A stretch of DNA of 64,000 nucleotides from Streptomyces sp. S4.7 (GTDB lineage Bacteria > Actinomycetota > Actinomycetes > Streptomycetales > Streptomycetaceae), in contig NZ_CP048397.1 in assembly GCF_010384365.1 (NCBI RefSeq), forward strand, positions 6,138,001 through 6,202,000, read 5' to 3'. Positions 46,585 through 56,575 of this stretch are shown in pieces. A program made the translations under genes and the position numbers. Positions within the stretch are counted from its first letter, which is position 1. Every line of letters begins with the position of its first letter. The notes beneath the pieces were generated by a model, which saw nothing but the letters and a program-made list of their open reading frames with translations, was not told the origin of the DNA and made no database searches.

Positions 46585-47120
46585 TCATGTCAGTCGAACG
46601 ATCGATACCTTTCTCCAAGGTGCCTGAACCGGAGGTGGCCCGGAGACCGAAACGGTTCATGGTGATTGGTCTGACAGCCCTGGTGGCCGTCGGTGGCGTC
46701 GGCGCGATACTCGCCGTGCGGGAACCATGGGTGGACAGGACTCCCTTCACCGCACGCAGCTACAGCGTGCTCGGCGCCGCCCTTGTTCGTGGACGAGGGC
46801 AACGGAACCTGTCATGCGAAAAGTGCGGCGTCACGGAAAAGTTGCTCGGAGAGGACAAGCAAGTCCTGGCGACCGGCCACGGACAGGGCGGAGAGATTCT
46901 GTCCTCCGAGTACGGCGACGCTGCCGGCGACTGCCTCGCGTACACGGCATTCACCGGCGTCCCGGCGGGTGAGGACGCCTATTTCCTCTCTTCCGACGAC
47001 CGGCTGTACAGGGCCGACGGCAAGGGGGTCGGACCGACCGAGGAGTCGGAGATTGATCTGCGCCAGTCGCTGAGCGAGGCCAAGGAAGGCTGGCTGGACT
47101 TCCGTGCCTCTACCGGCTGA
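46581..47120 (+). CDS. membrane-anchored protein, third gene of the RNase III-like operon
   Basis: A 179-residue protein with a short cytoplasmic N-terminus, one membrane helix at about residues 28-46 (FMVIGLTALVAVGGVGAIL) and an extracytoplasmic domain holding CEKCGVTEKLLGE and a later single Cys (GDCLAYTAF). It starts at GTG 46581, overlapping the previous stop by 4 nt; ATG 46587 is an alternative. No known family. As the last gene of a dsRNA-binding / wHTH / membrane-protein trio it could be a membrane effector, but nothing in the sequence shows a pore-forming or enzymatic function. Confidence 0.65.
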   Translation: MIMSVERSIPFSKVPEPEVARRPKRFMVIGLTALVAVGGVGAILAVREPWVDRTPFTARSYSVLGAALVRGRGQRNLSCEKCGVTEKLLGEDKQVLATGHGQGGEILSSEYGDAAGDCLAYTAFTGVPAGEDAYFLSSDDRLYRADGKGVGPTEESEIDLRQSLSEAKEGWLDFRASTG

Positions 47121-47144
47121 GGTGGCAAAGCGACAGGTCGTGTC

Positions 47145-47372
47145 GTGTCAGGGGTGCGCCGGCTCTTCGAAGCCGCCTCCCGCCGTCCGGACAAGGGCTC
47201 GCACGGCCTGTGGCCGCTGTGCCCGGCGGAGTTCCGCCTCCAGGACCCGCATCTGGACGGCAACCCGGTCGAGGCGCTGCGCAACGATGGTGAACTGGCC
47301 TACCTGGAGGGGGTTCCTCCAGGAATCGGCGTAGAAGGCGGAAGCGGAGCGGTCAGTCTGCGGGCCCGGTAA
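47145..47372 (+). pseudogene. pglW: second pglW C-terminal fragment
   Basis: This frame reads VRRLFEAASRRPDKGSHGLW, then LQDPHLDGNPVEALRNDGEL and AYLEGVPPG. It is clearly homologous to the end of the first remnant (EGPHGLWLLCPVESSTQDPH, LDGSQVEALRNDGELAYLDG at about 42380-42500), but differs at many positions in both DNA and protein. It is therefore the tail of a different pglW, not a recent copy. Only about 65 residues survive. It bounds the RNase III-like operon on the right. Confidence 0.75.
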
Positions 47373-47382
47373 AAATGCGTCC

Positions 47383-48717
47383 ATGGTTGCGATCATCAAG
47401 TGCCGTGATTACGAGTACCCGTACCTCAAGACTCTCGAGGAGCTTCACCAATCTCGGCGACACGACTGGGAGTGGACGGTTACGCGGCCAAGCGACTTGT
47501 GGCCCAAGGGTAGACATCTGCTTCTGATAGCAACTGCCGACTCCTACGGACAGTTCATGATCACTCGCCTGGGGAGGTCTTCCAGAGGTAAAAAGGCAGC
47601 GGACAAGGAACAGCAACTCCGTGTTACTTACGTCCGCGAGCTCCCACGGCCTCTTCCCCTCCGTGAACTCCTTGCCGGCTTGCCCTCGCGTCTCCAGCGC
47701 CACCTCGTCGAGGAGGGACAGCAGACCAAGAGGACGGGCGAGGCGATACGGGCCCTGCTGATCGAACTCCGGCCCGAACTGGGCGCAGTCGTCAACATGA
47801 TCGAGGACGCCACCGCCCCGTGGGACTTCGGAAACAAGCGCGCGGGGCAAGAGCTGGCGCTGCAACGCGACGCCACCCTCGCCGTTACGCGCATGGCAGG
47901 CTTTCGAGTCCCTCGCCTCGCCGAATGGGATCCCCCGGCCGAAGAGCTTTACGACGACAGGATGCCGCCTCTGTTCCTCGACCTCATGATGGGCGATCAA
48001 CCGGCGCTCGAGGACCATCTGGTCAACCATGACACCCGCACGATGCTGGGGTGGATCAGCGAAGAGACCAACCACGTGGCGTGGCGCGAGTTCCGTGAGT
48101 ACGACCGGACCCTCCTGGTGGTCAACGCCAACCGCACTCCGGCGGAGCGACTTCTCGGCTGCGACATCATTTTCTACAACGTCTCGCGCCACAGCCTCGT
48201 CTTCGTGCAGTACAAGAAGCTCAACGCGGAACGAGGGGGCTTCTACTACCCGAACAGCGACCGGAACCTTGCCAAGGAGCTGCTCCGGATGCGGAGCCTG
48301 GACCGCTATGCGGAGTCGCAGGCCGGTGTGGGTGGGGAGCAACGACTGGACGCCAGCCCGAGTTGGATCAAGCTCTGCCATCCGCGTTCCGTGCTTCCGC
48401 ACACCAACGAGATGATCCACGGGATGTACTTCTCCCGCCGACAGTTCGAGTCGCTGAGTGACGACGCCCGGTTGAAGGACGGCAACAACGGCGCTTTGCG
48501 CTTCGGCTTCAAGAACGTCCCGGGCTACCTCGACAACACCCTGTTCGCGCGCCTCGTGGAAACGGGCCAGATCGGTACGACCGGCACGAGCACCGATCTC
48601 GTCCGCCAGCAGGTGATCCGGAGTTTCCGAGGCCAGCGCAATCTGGTGCTCGCGGCGCTCAGCGGTGAGGAGCCGCCGCAGGCGCAGCGGAACGCGCAGC
48701 GCCGCGAGGGACGCTGA
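47383..48717 (+). CDS. uncharacterised protein with possible QxK nuclease core
   Basis: A 444-residue soluble protein of no recognised family. The centre reads AERLLGCDIIFYNVSRHSLV followed by FVQYKKL, giving Asp261, Gln276 and Lys278 in a strand-turn-strand arrangement that resembles the D-(E/Q)xK core of PD-(D/E)XK nucleases such as Mrr-type type IV enzymes. The N-terminal 200 residues are helical and charged; the C-terminal 120 (GYLDNTLFARLVETGQ) may be helical too. The ATG at 47383 has only a weak ribosome site. It lies right after a pglW fragment, in a stretch of defence genes. The nuclease call is a hypothesis. Confidence 0.6.
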   Translation: MVAIIKCRDYEYPYLKTLEELHQSRRHDWEWTVTRPSDLWPKGRHLLLIATADSYGQFMITRLGRSSRGKKAADKEQQLRVTYVRELPRPLPLRELLAGLPSRLQRHLVEEGQQTKRTGEAIRALLIELRPELGAVVNMIEDATAPWDFGNKRAGQELALQRDATLAVTRMAGFRVPRLAEWDPPAEELYDDRMPPLFLDLMMGDQPALEDHLVNHDTRTMLGWISEETNHVAWREFREYDRTLLVVNANRTPAERLLGCDIIFYNVSRHSLVFVQYKKLNAERGGFYYPNSDRNLAKELLRMRSLDRYAESQAGVGGEQRLDASPSWIKLCHPRSVLPHTNEMIHGMYFSRRQFESLSDDARLKDGNNGALRFGFKNVPGYLDNTLFARLVETGQIGTTGTSTDLVRQQVIRSFRGQRNLVLAALSGEEPPQAQRNAQRREGR

Positions 48718-48795
48718 GCGTGTGACTCGGCCCGTAGGACGGTGGCGGCGGCCGGCTGAGCGCGCTCCGCGTCACGGGACGGCTGCCGCCCGCCG

Positions 48796-49710
48796 TCACA
48801 CGGGCATCCGGGGCACACCGCCCCGGCGGCTGATGCCGAAGGCGAGGCGGTAGATGTCGGGCAGGTCGACGGTGTCCGTGCCCCGCCTGGTCACGATGCC
48901 GAGGTCGTCGAGCTCCTCGAGGAGTGCCACGGGATCGTCGATGTTGTGCGGGCTGCTGCCTCCCTTCTCGCTCTCCAGCAGGGCCCGCACCTTCGAGGCG
49001 AGCGATCCCACGTGCCAGGCGTAGTGCACGGTGGTCGCCTCCATCGGGAACTGGTTGCCTTCGAGTTGTTCGACGGCGAGCGCCGCCCACCCAAGATCGT
49101 CCTTGAGTTCGGCCACGCGGATAGCGGAGGCAGTGCTTAGGCTTTCGGAGATGGCCTCGTAGTGCAGGGGCACAGGATGCCCGGCCCAGCGCTCGCCCGT
49201 CAGCCGCGCCGCCTTGCCCAGGCTGGACAGCCGGGTCCGCGGGCTCACCTGGGCGTTGCCGTCCTGCAGATGGTTCGGAATCCAGGTGTAGGTGTGGCCT
49301 TTACGCCGGTCCTTGCCCATGAACGGCCCCGCAAGGCTGATGAAGACCTCTTCCTGCCGCTTCTGGTCGGCGAGGAGCGCCACCGGGGGCAGATACCGTC
49401 CGTCGCCCTCCGCGCGCCACTCTCCCGTCGCCTCGCGGAACTTCTTCGCCTCGGGACCGTCGTAGTTGCCGAGCTGGTGGAAGAGGAGCCCGTAGAGGTT
49501 CTCGCGGCTCCAGCTGAGGTTGGTCGCGTTCGCGCCGAGTTTGGAGGCGTCCGCGAACGCTTTGGGCGCGCTGTCGTACATGTCGGGCCGTACGAAGATT
49601 TTGGCGCGCAGTGTTCCGGTGGTGAGCCGCAGTTCCAGCGCGAACGAGCTCGGCGACCTGCTGGCCGGTGCGCGTGGAGGTCCGGGCTGGAACTGGCCGT
49701 AGCGGTGTAG
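48796..49710 (-). pseudogene. C-terminal remnant of a large P-loop NTPase-like protein
   Basis: An open frame from 49581 encodes 261 residues (starting MYDSAPKAFADASKLGANAT, then RKGHTYTWIPNHLQDGNAQV and a C-terminal winged-helix-like region). The same frame reads on upstream as LELRLTTGTLRAKIFVRPD before the ATG, so the ATG is internal. Further up, the protein jumps frame (TGQQVAEL to FALELRL) at one extra base near 49650. The upstream ATPase half is absent. Motifs such as GPFMGKDRRKG and PNHLQDG resemble the C-terminal part of large ParA/MinD-like NTPases of Streptomyces defence islands; this match is from memory. Confidence 0.6.
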
Positions 49711-50005
49711 TGCGCTTGATGCGCGTGCGCGGCGAGGACTGAACTCTGAATCTCAGGAACGCCAGTGGCACCGTCGGTGCGGACATTGCGAGGCCCCTTT
49801 GGCGAGCACTCTCCGTGAAGGCTGACGGATACTCAGATATCTCTGATGCATCGTCACCAATTTAAGATCATCTTGCACGTGCGTTGCACAAGGTGATGGA
49901 AAACAGCGATGATCAATGAAGGGTCCCGCAAGTGCGTAACAGCAGGTCAGCAGGCATTTAGGAGTGTCTTGCCCCTCATCTCCTAGGGGCACGACACTCC
50001 GCCAA
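49711..50005. other. junction between accessory island and core chromosome
   Basis: About 295 bp with lower GC than its surroundings, containing no gene. It joins the broken NTPase gene to the terminator of the XRE-murA gene. Sequence such as ATACTCAGATATCTCTGATG is AT-rich. No direct repeat matching elsewhere in the window was found, so an att site cannot be named. Confidence 0.5.
49961..50000. terminator. terminator of the XRE-murA gene
   Basis: A 16-bp stem (GGAGTGTCTTGCCCCT with one G-U-type mismatch) and an 8-nt loop lie five bases past the stop of the minus-strand gene at 50006. It ends transcription toward the island. Confidence 0.8.
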
Positions 50006-51535
50006 TCAGATGTCCCGGAAGATCTCGATCTGCGCGCCCACCGAGTTCAGCCGCTCCGCCAGGTCCTCGTAACCGCGGTTGATCACATACACGTTGCGCA
50101 GCACCGACGTGCCCTCCGCCGCCATCATCGCCAGCAGCACGACCACGGCGGGACGCAGCGCCGGCGGGCACATCATCTCCGCCGCGCGCCAGCGGGTCGG
50201 GCCCTCCACCAGGACCCGGTGCGGGTCCAGGAGCTGGAGCCGGCCGCCGAGGCGGTTGAGGTCCGTCAGATAGATGGCGCGGTTGTCGTAGACCCAGTCA
50301 TGGATCAGGGTCGTGCCCTGCGCGACGGCCGCGATCGCCGCGAAGAACGGCACGTTGTCGATGTTCAGGCCCGGGAAGGGCATCGGGTGGATCTTGTCGA
50401 TCGGCGACTCCAGCTTCGAGGGCCGTACGGTCAGGTCCACCAGCCGCGTACGGCCGTTGTCCGCCGGGTACTCGGGCGTACGGTCGTGGTCCAGGCCCAT
50501 CTCCTCCAGCACCGCGAGCTCGATCTCCAGGAACTCGATCGGTACCCGGCGGATCGTCAGCTCGGACTCGGTGACCACGGCGGCGGCGATCAGGCTCATG
50601 GCCTCGACCGGGTCCTCGGAGGGGGAGTAGTCCACATCGGTGTCGATGCTCGGCACACCGTGCACGGTGAGCGTGGTCGTGCCGACGCCGTCGACCCGTA
50701 CCCCGAGCGCGTCCAGGAAGAAGCACAGGTCCTGGACCATGTAGTTCGACGACGCGTTGCGGATGACGGTGACACCGTCGTGCCGGGCGGCGGCCAGCAG
50801 CGCGTTCTCGGTGACCGTGTCGCCGCGTTCGGTCAGCACGATGGGCCGGTCGGGTGACGCCGAGCGGTCGACCACCGCGTGGTACAGCCCCTCGGTCGCC
50901 GTGATGTCCAGGCCGAAGCGGCGCAGCGCGATCATGTGCGGCTCGATGGTGCGCGTACCGAGGTCGCAGCCGCCCGCGTACGGCAGCAGGAAGTTGTCCA
51001 TGCGGTGCAGCAGCGGGCCGAGGAACATGATGATCGAGCGGGTACGGCGGGCGGCTTCCGCGTCCATGGCGGCCATGTCCAGCTCCGCCGGCGGCACGAT
51101 CTCCAGATCCATGCCGTCGTTGATCCAACGGGTGCGTACACCGATGGAGTTGAGCACCTCGAGGAGCCGGTAGACCTCCTCGATACGCGCCACCCGACGC
51201 AGGACGGTGCGCCCCTTGTTGAGCAGCGAGCCGCAGAGCAGGGCCACACAGGCGTTCTTGCTCGTCTTGACGTCGATGGAGCCGGAGAGCCGACGTCCGC
51301 CGACCACCCGCAGATGCATCGGACCGGCGTATCCGAGCGACACGATCTCACTGTCGAGCGCCTCACCGATGCGCGCGATCATCTCAAGGCTGATGTTCTG
51401 GTTGCCGCGCTCGATGCGGTTCACGGCGCTCTGGCTGGTGGCCAGCGCTTCGGCGAGCTGTGTCTGTGTCCAGCCCCGGTGCTGCCTGGCGTCACGGATG
51501 AGCTTGCCGATGCGTACGAGGTAGTCGTCTGCCAT
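50006..51535 (-). CDS. murA: UDP-GlcNAc 1-carboxyvinyltransferase (MurA) with N-terminal XRE domain
   Basis: A 509-residue protein: an XRE/HTH domain at residues 7-61 (WTQTQLAEALATSQSAVNRI) is fused to a full EPSP-synthase-fold MurA. Active-site residues are kept: Lys93-Asn94 (KTSKNACVALL) and Cys190 (YAGGCDLGTR), the PEP-binding, fosfomycin-target cysteine. MurA catalyses the first committed step of peptidoglycan precursor synthesis in the cytosol. This looks like the second Streptomyces MurA (SCO5998-type) beside aconitase. The start ATG at 51535 has no ribosome site, and a TAACCT box ends six bases upstream, so the mRNA is probably leaderless. A palindrome over that box may be bound by its own HTH. 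Confidence 0.9.
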   Translation of the reverse strand: MADDYLVRIGKLIRDARQHRGWTQTQLAEALATSQSAVNRIERGNQNISLEMIARIGEALDSEIVSLGYAGPMHLRVVGGRRLSGSIDVKTSKNACVALLCGSLLNKGRTVLRRVARIEEVYRLLEVLNSIGVRTRWINDGMDLEIVPPAELDMAAMDAEAARRTRSIIMFLGPLLHRMDNFLLPYAGGCDLGTRTIEPHMIALRRFGLDITATEGLYHAVVDRSASPDRPIVLTERGDTVTENALLAAARHDGVTVIRNASSNYMVQDLCFFLDALGVRVDGVGTTTLTVHGVPSIDTDVDYSPSEDPVEAMSLIAAAVVTESELTIRRVPIEFLEIELAVLEEMGLDHDRTPEYPADNGRTRLVDLTVRPSKLESPIDKIHPMPFPGLNIDNVPFFAAIAAVAQGTTLIHDWVYDNRAIYLTDLNRLGGRLQLLDPHRVLVEGPTRWRAAEMMCPPALRPAVVVLLAMMAAEGTSVLRNVYVINRGYEDLAERLNSVGAQIEIFRDI

Positions 51536-51541
51536 GGCGCC

Positions 51542-51562
51542 AGGTTATCTCATATGTGAGAT
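51542..51562 (-). promoter_or_regulatory. leaderless promoter and operator of XRE-murA
   Basis: On the minus strand, TAACCT (51547-51542) fits a -10 box (TANNNT) and lies six bases before the start ATG, placing transcription start at the ATG itself. A palindrome ATCTCA-TATG-TGAGAT (51547-51562) abuts and partly overlaps it. It is a natural binding site for the XRE domain of the encoded protein (autorepression), by inference. Confidence 0.55.
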
Positions 51563-51674
51563 GAGTGAGCTTGTGGGGTGCGCCATTCGTGGAGCCCCTG
51601 CCACGCCCTCCATCCTGGCCCGGCCCGCGGTGGTCGGCGACCGGGGCGCGGCCGGACGGGTTCACCCGACCGGT

Positions 51675-51875
51675 TCAGCGGCTGCGGCGCTTGGTTGTGG
51701 TCTTGCGCCAGCCGAAGGGGCCGGGCAGATCCATCGACGTGGTCCGCCGGCCGGTGCTGCTCGTGGTGTGCCGTGGGCCCTTTCCGCCGCCGCTGGTGAT
51801 GGACCACGACCGCTTGTTGATGTTGAGCCGTACGCCCGGCAGGATGCGGATGCTCTTACGGAAGGTGATCGGCAC
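51675..51875 (-). CDS. DUF4236 small basic protein
   Basis: A 66-residue basic protein starting (GTG 51875) PITFRKSIRILPGVRLNINK, the DUF4236 signature, followed by RSWSITSGGGKGPRHTTS. GAGGAG lies six bases before the GTG; the longer frame from 51977 is not supported. DUF4236 proteins are small and of unknown function. The gene stands alone between divergent neighbours. Confidence 0.75.
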   Translation of the reverse strand: MPITFRKSIRILPGVRLNINKRSWSITSGGGKGPRHTTSSTGRRTTSMDLPGPFGWRKTTTKRRSR

Positions 51876-52060
51876 GGTGGTCTCCTCAAGTCGGACCGGA
51901 TGAAGTCCCGTTGGGAGTACGGGTTTCCCGTGGTCGCCCATGCATGTATGCCGGTGCGGACATTGACGGAGCGTCACGAGCCGCCGACGACGGCACGGCC
52001 GCCCCGCACGCTTTCCCGACCGGGCTCCGACCGCGCTCCGACCGGGGTCCGTCCGGTCAT

Positions 52061-52081
52061 TCAGGACAGGATCTGACCTGA
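52061..52081. promoter_or_regulatory. operator-like inverted repeat before the YdeI gene
   Basis: TCAGGACAG and CTGACCTGA, separated by GAT, are inverted repeats with one mismatch in nine. They lie 21-41 nt upstream of the start at 52102. A TAGCGT box ends six bases before that ATG, as in XRE-murA, hinting at another leaderless transcript whose promoter the repeat would cover. Confidence 0.45.
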
Positions 52082-52101
52082 ATGATGGTTAGCGTGGCGG
52101 T

Positions 52102-52683
52102 ATGGAATCGATCGACGGAGTGGAAATCCTCGCGTTCGCGGACGGCGCCGAGCTGGAGGCGTGGCTGGCCGACCACCACACGCTCCAGTCCGGCGTCTGG
52201 CTGAAGATCGGCAAGAAGAACTGCCCGCGGCCGGCGGTCGGTTACCTTCAGGCCGTCGAAGCCGGCCTCTGTTACGGCTGGATCGACGGCCAGGCCAGGT
52301 CCTACGACACGGACCACTATCTCCAGAGGTTCACACCCCGCCGGCCGAGGAGCGTGTGGTCGAAGGTCAACGTCGGACGGGCCGAGGTGCTCATCGAGGC
52401 CGGGCGGCTGCGCGAGCCGGGCCTCGCGCAGGTAAGGGCGGCGCAGGCGGACGGCCGGTGGGACGCGGCGTACGAGTCGCAGAAGAACGCGACCGTGCCG
52501 CCCGACCTGATCGCCGCGCTGGAGGGTGACAGCCGGGCGCGGGAGGCTTTCGAGCGGCTGGACAGGTCGACCCGGTACCGCGTGCTGCTCCGCCTGATGA
52601 CCGCCCGCACCCCCGAGGTCAGGGCGGCGAGACTCGACCGCGCGCTCGCCGCGCTGGTGTCGGGCCGGACGCAGAGCCTGTGA
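52102..52683 (+). CDS. YdeI/OmpD-associated family protein
   Basis: A 193-residue soluble protein of the YdeI family: LEAWLADHHTLQSGVWLKIG, then CYGWIDGQARSYDTDHYLQR and RFTPRRPRSVWSKVN, with a C-terminal YdeI/OmpD-associated region (DLIAALEGDSRAREAFERLD). Members are linked to bacteriocin and antimicrobial-peptide protection in enterobacteria; in Streptomyces the role is unknown. No ribosome site precedes the ATG, suggesting leaderless translation. Not part of the island. Confidence 0.8.
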   Translation: MESIDGVEILAFADGAELEAWLADHHTLQSGVWLKIGKKNCPRPAVGYLQAVEAGLCYGWIDGQARSYDTDHYLQRFTPRRPRSVWSKVNVGRAEVLIEAGRLREPGLAQVRAAQADGRWDAAYESQKNATVPPDLIAALEGDSRAREAFERLDRSTRYRVLLRLMTARTPEVRAARLDRALAALVSGRTQSL

Positions 52684-52872
52684 CCACCCCTACGATCTGT
52701 CCCATGAACCGTTACGAACCGGGCCAATTCCGGCGCGCCCGGTGAGCCGTACGGCGCGTCGCTCGCAACGGCGGGCGATCCGTGTCGAGATCGGTGGCGG
52801 CCGATCGACGTCCTTTCGACAGCGCGGACGCGTGCGTGCGCGAACGCGGCACCGACAGGCAGGAGCACTCTC

Positions 52873-53544
52873 ATGACGGTCACCGTCACCGCCGACATGG
52901 TCATGTCGCTGGACGGCTACATCGCGGGCACCGGCCACAGCGTCGCCAACCCGGCGGGCCACGGCGCCGACCGGATCGGCGGCTGGATCCACGCCCAGTC
53001 CAGCTGGCGCGAGCGCTCGGGAATGACCGGCGGTGAGGCCGACCAGGACTCCGACATCATGCGCGAGTGGTTCGAGACGACCGGCGCGGTGGTCATGGGA
53101 CGGCACATGTACGACTCCGGGGCGGACTTCTGGGGCGAGGACCCGCCGTTCCGCGCCCCGGTCTTCGTGCTGACCAACCGGCCGGGGTCCACCCTCGTCA
53201 AGGAGGGCGGCACCAGTTTCACCTTCGTCACCGACGGCATCCACAGCGCGCTCGACCGGGCCAAGGCCGTCTCCGGCGGCCGTAGCGTCGACATCGCCGG
53301 CGGCGCCGACACCGTCCAGCGGTATCTGAGGGCCCGCCTCGTCGACGAACTCCAACTGCATGTGATCCCCACGCTGCTCGGCGCCGGTCTCCGGCTCTTC
53401 GACAACCTCGGGACGGACACGCACGACCTCGAACCGGTCCGCGTGGTGGACACCCCCGGCGCCACCCACGTCAAGTACCGCGTCCTCAAGTGGCGGCGGC
53501 GGAAACCGGCGCCCGGGCATGACCTCGCAGCGGTCATGTACTAG
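52873..53544 (+). CDS. dihydrofolate reductase/RibD C-terminal family protein
   Basis: A 223-residue protein of the RibD-C/DHFR-like fold: MTVTVTADMVMSLDGYIAGT at the N-terminus, VVMGRHMYD, PVFVLTNRPG, GGRSVDIAGGADTVQRYLRA and ELQLHVIPTLLGAGLRLFD. These are NADPH-binding segments typical of Streptomyces stand-alone relatives; the true substrate is unknown. GGAG lies eight bases before the ATG. A TamR-like palindrome begins 4 nt after its stop but faces the next gene. Confidence 0.85.
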   Translation: MTVTVTADMVMSLDGYIAGTGHSVANPAGHGADRIGGWIHAQSSWRERSGMTGGEADQDSDIMREWFETTGAVVMGRHMYDSGADFWGEDPPFRAPVFVLTNRPGSTLVKEGGTSFTFVTDGIHSALDRAKAVSGGRSVDIAGGADTVQRYLRARLVDELQLHVIPTLLGAGLRLFDNLGTDTHDLEPVRVVDTPGATHVKYRVLKWRRRKPAPGHDLAAVMY

Positions 53545-53547
53545 AGT

Positions 53548-53565
53548 TATCTCGACATCGAGATA
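53548..53565. promoter_or_regulatory. perfect palindrome upstream of aconitase, TamR-like operator
   Basis: TATCTCGA-CA-TCGAGATA has two perfect 8-bp arms. It lies 158-175 nt before the aconitase start. MarR-family TamR of S. coelicolor is known to control the aconitase gene in response to citrate and aconitate, and MarR proteins bind sites of this type; assigning this palindrome to TamR is inference. Confidence 0.6.
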
Positions 53566-53597
53566 TCTGCCGAAGGCGTACCGCAGCCGCCAGGCAG

Positions 53598-53626
53598 TAA
53601 GGCGAGCCTAACTTAGCCTTACCTTA
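53598..53626. promoter_or_regulatory. overlapping DmdR/IdeR-like iron boxes upstream of aconitase
   Basis: TAAGGCGAGCCTAACTTAG (53598-53616) matches 15 of 19 positions of the DmdR iron box TTAGGTGAGCCTAACCTAA. A second match at 53608-53626 has 13 of 19, offset by 10 bp, the spacing at which DtxR/IdeR proteins bind as two dimers on opposite faces. Iron-dependent control would fit a 4Fe-4S enzyme. Confidence 0.6.
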
Positions 53627-53722
53627 GCGGATCGGCGAGCAGCCCGTTGGCGGCACCGCGCGGCGTCAGCCGCACATGCGTCGCGGCGCGGTAGTACGCG
53701 CACATTCATGAAGGAGACTGTC

Positions 53723-56437
<2,715 letters not shown>

Positions 56438-56494
56438 GCCTGATCCACGCGTGGTCCGGTCCGCGAGCAACCCCGGCGGACTCGGGCGGCAGTT

Positions 56495-56546
56495 GACGAG
56501 GGGCCGTGTCCCACGCGTGAAAGCGCGCGGGACACGGCCCCTCGTC
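56495..56546. terminator. strong bidirectional terminator between acnA and GH92 gene
   Basis: An 18-bp perfect stem (GACGAGGGGCCGTGTCCC and its complement) with a 16-nt loop stands between the convergent genes, 58 nt after the acnA stop and 30 nt after the GH92 stop on the other strand. Confidence 0.9.
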
Positions 56547-56575
56547 GTACGCCGGGAACCCTCCAGGTCACCCGG

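Noticed and set aside
52704..52745. 13-codon ORF beginning MNRYEPGQFRRAR
   Set aside because: Too short and without conserved context; may be the leftover start of a lost gene, but nothing supports that.
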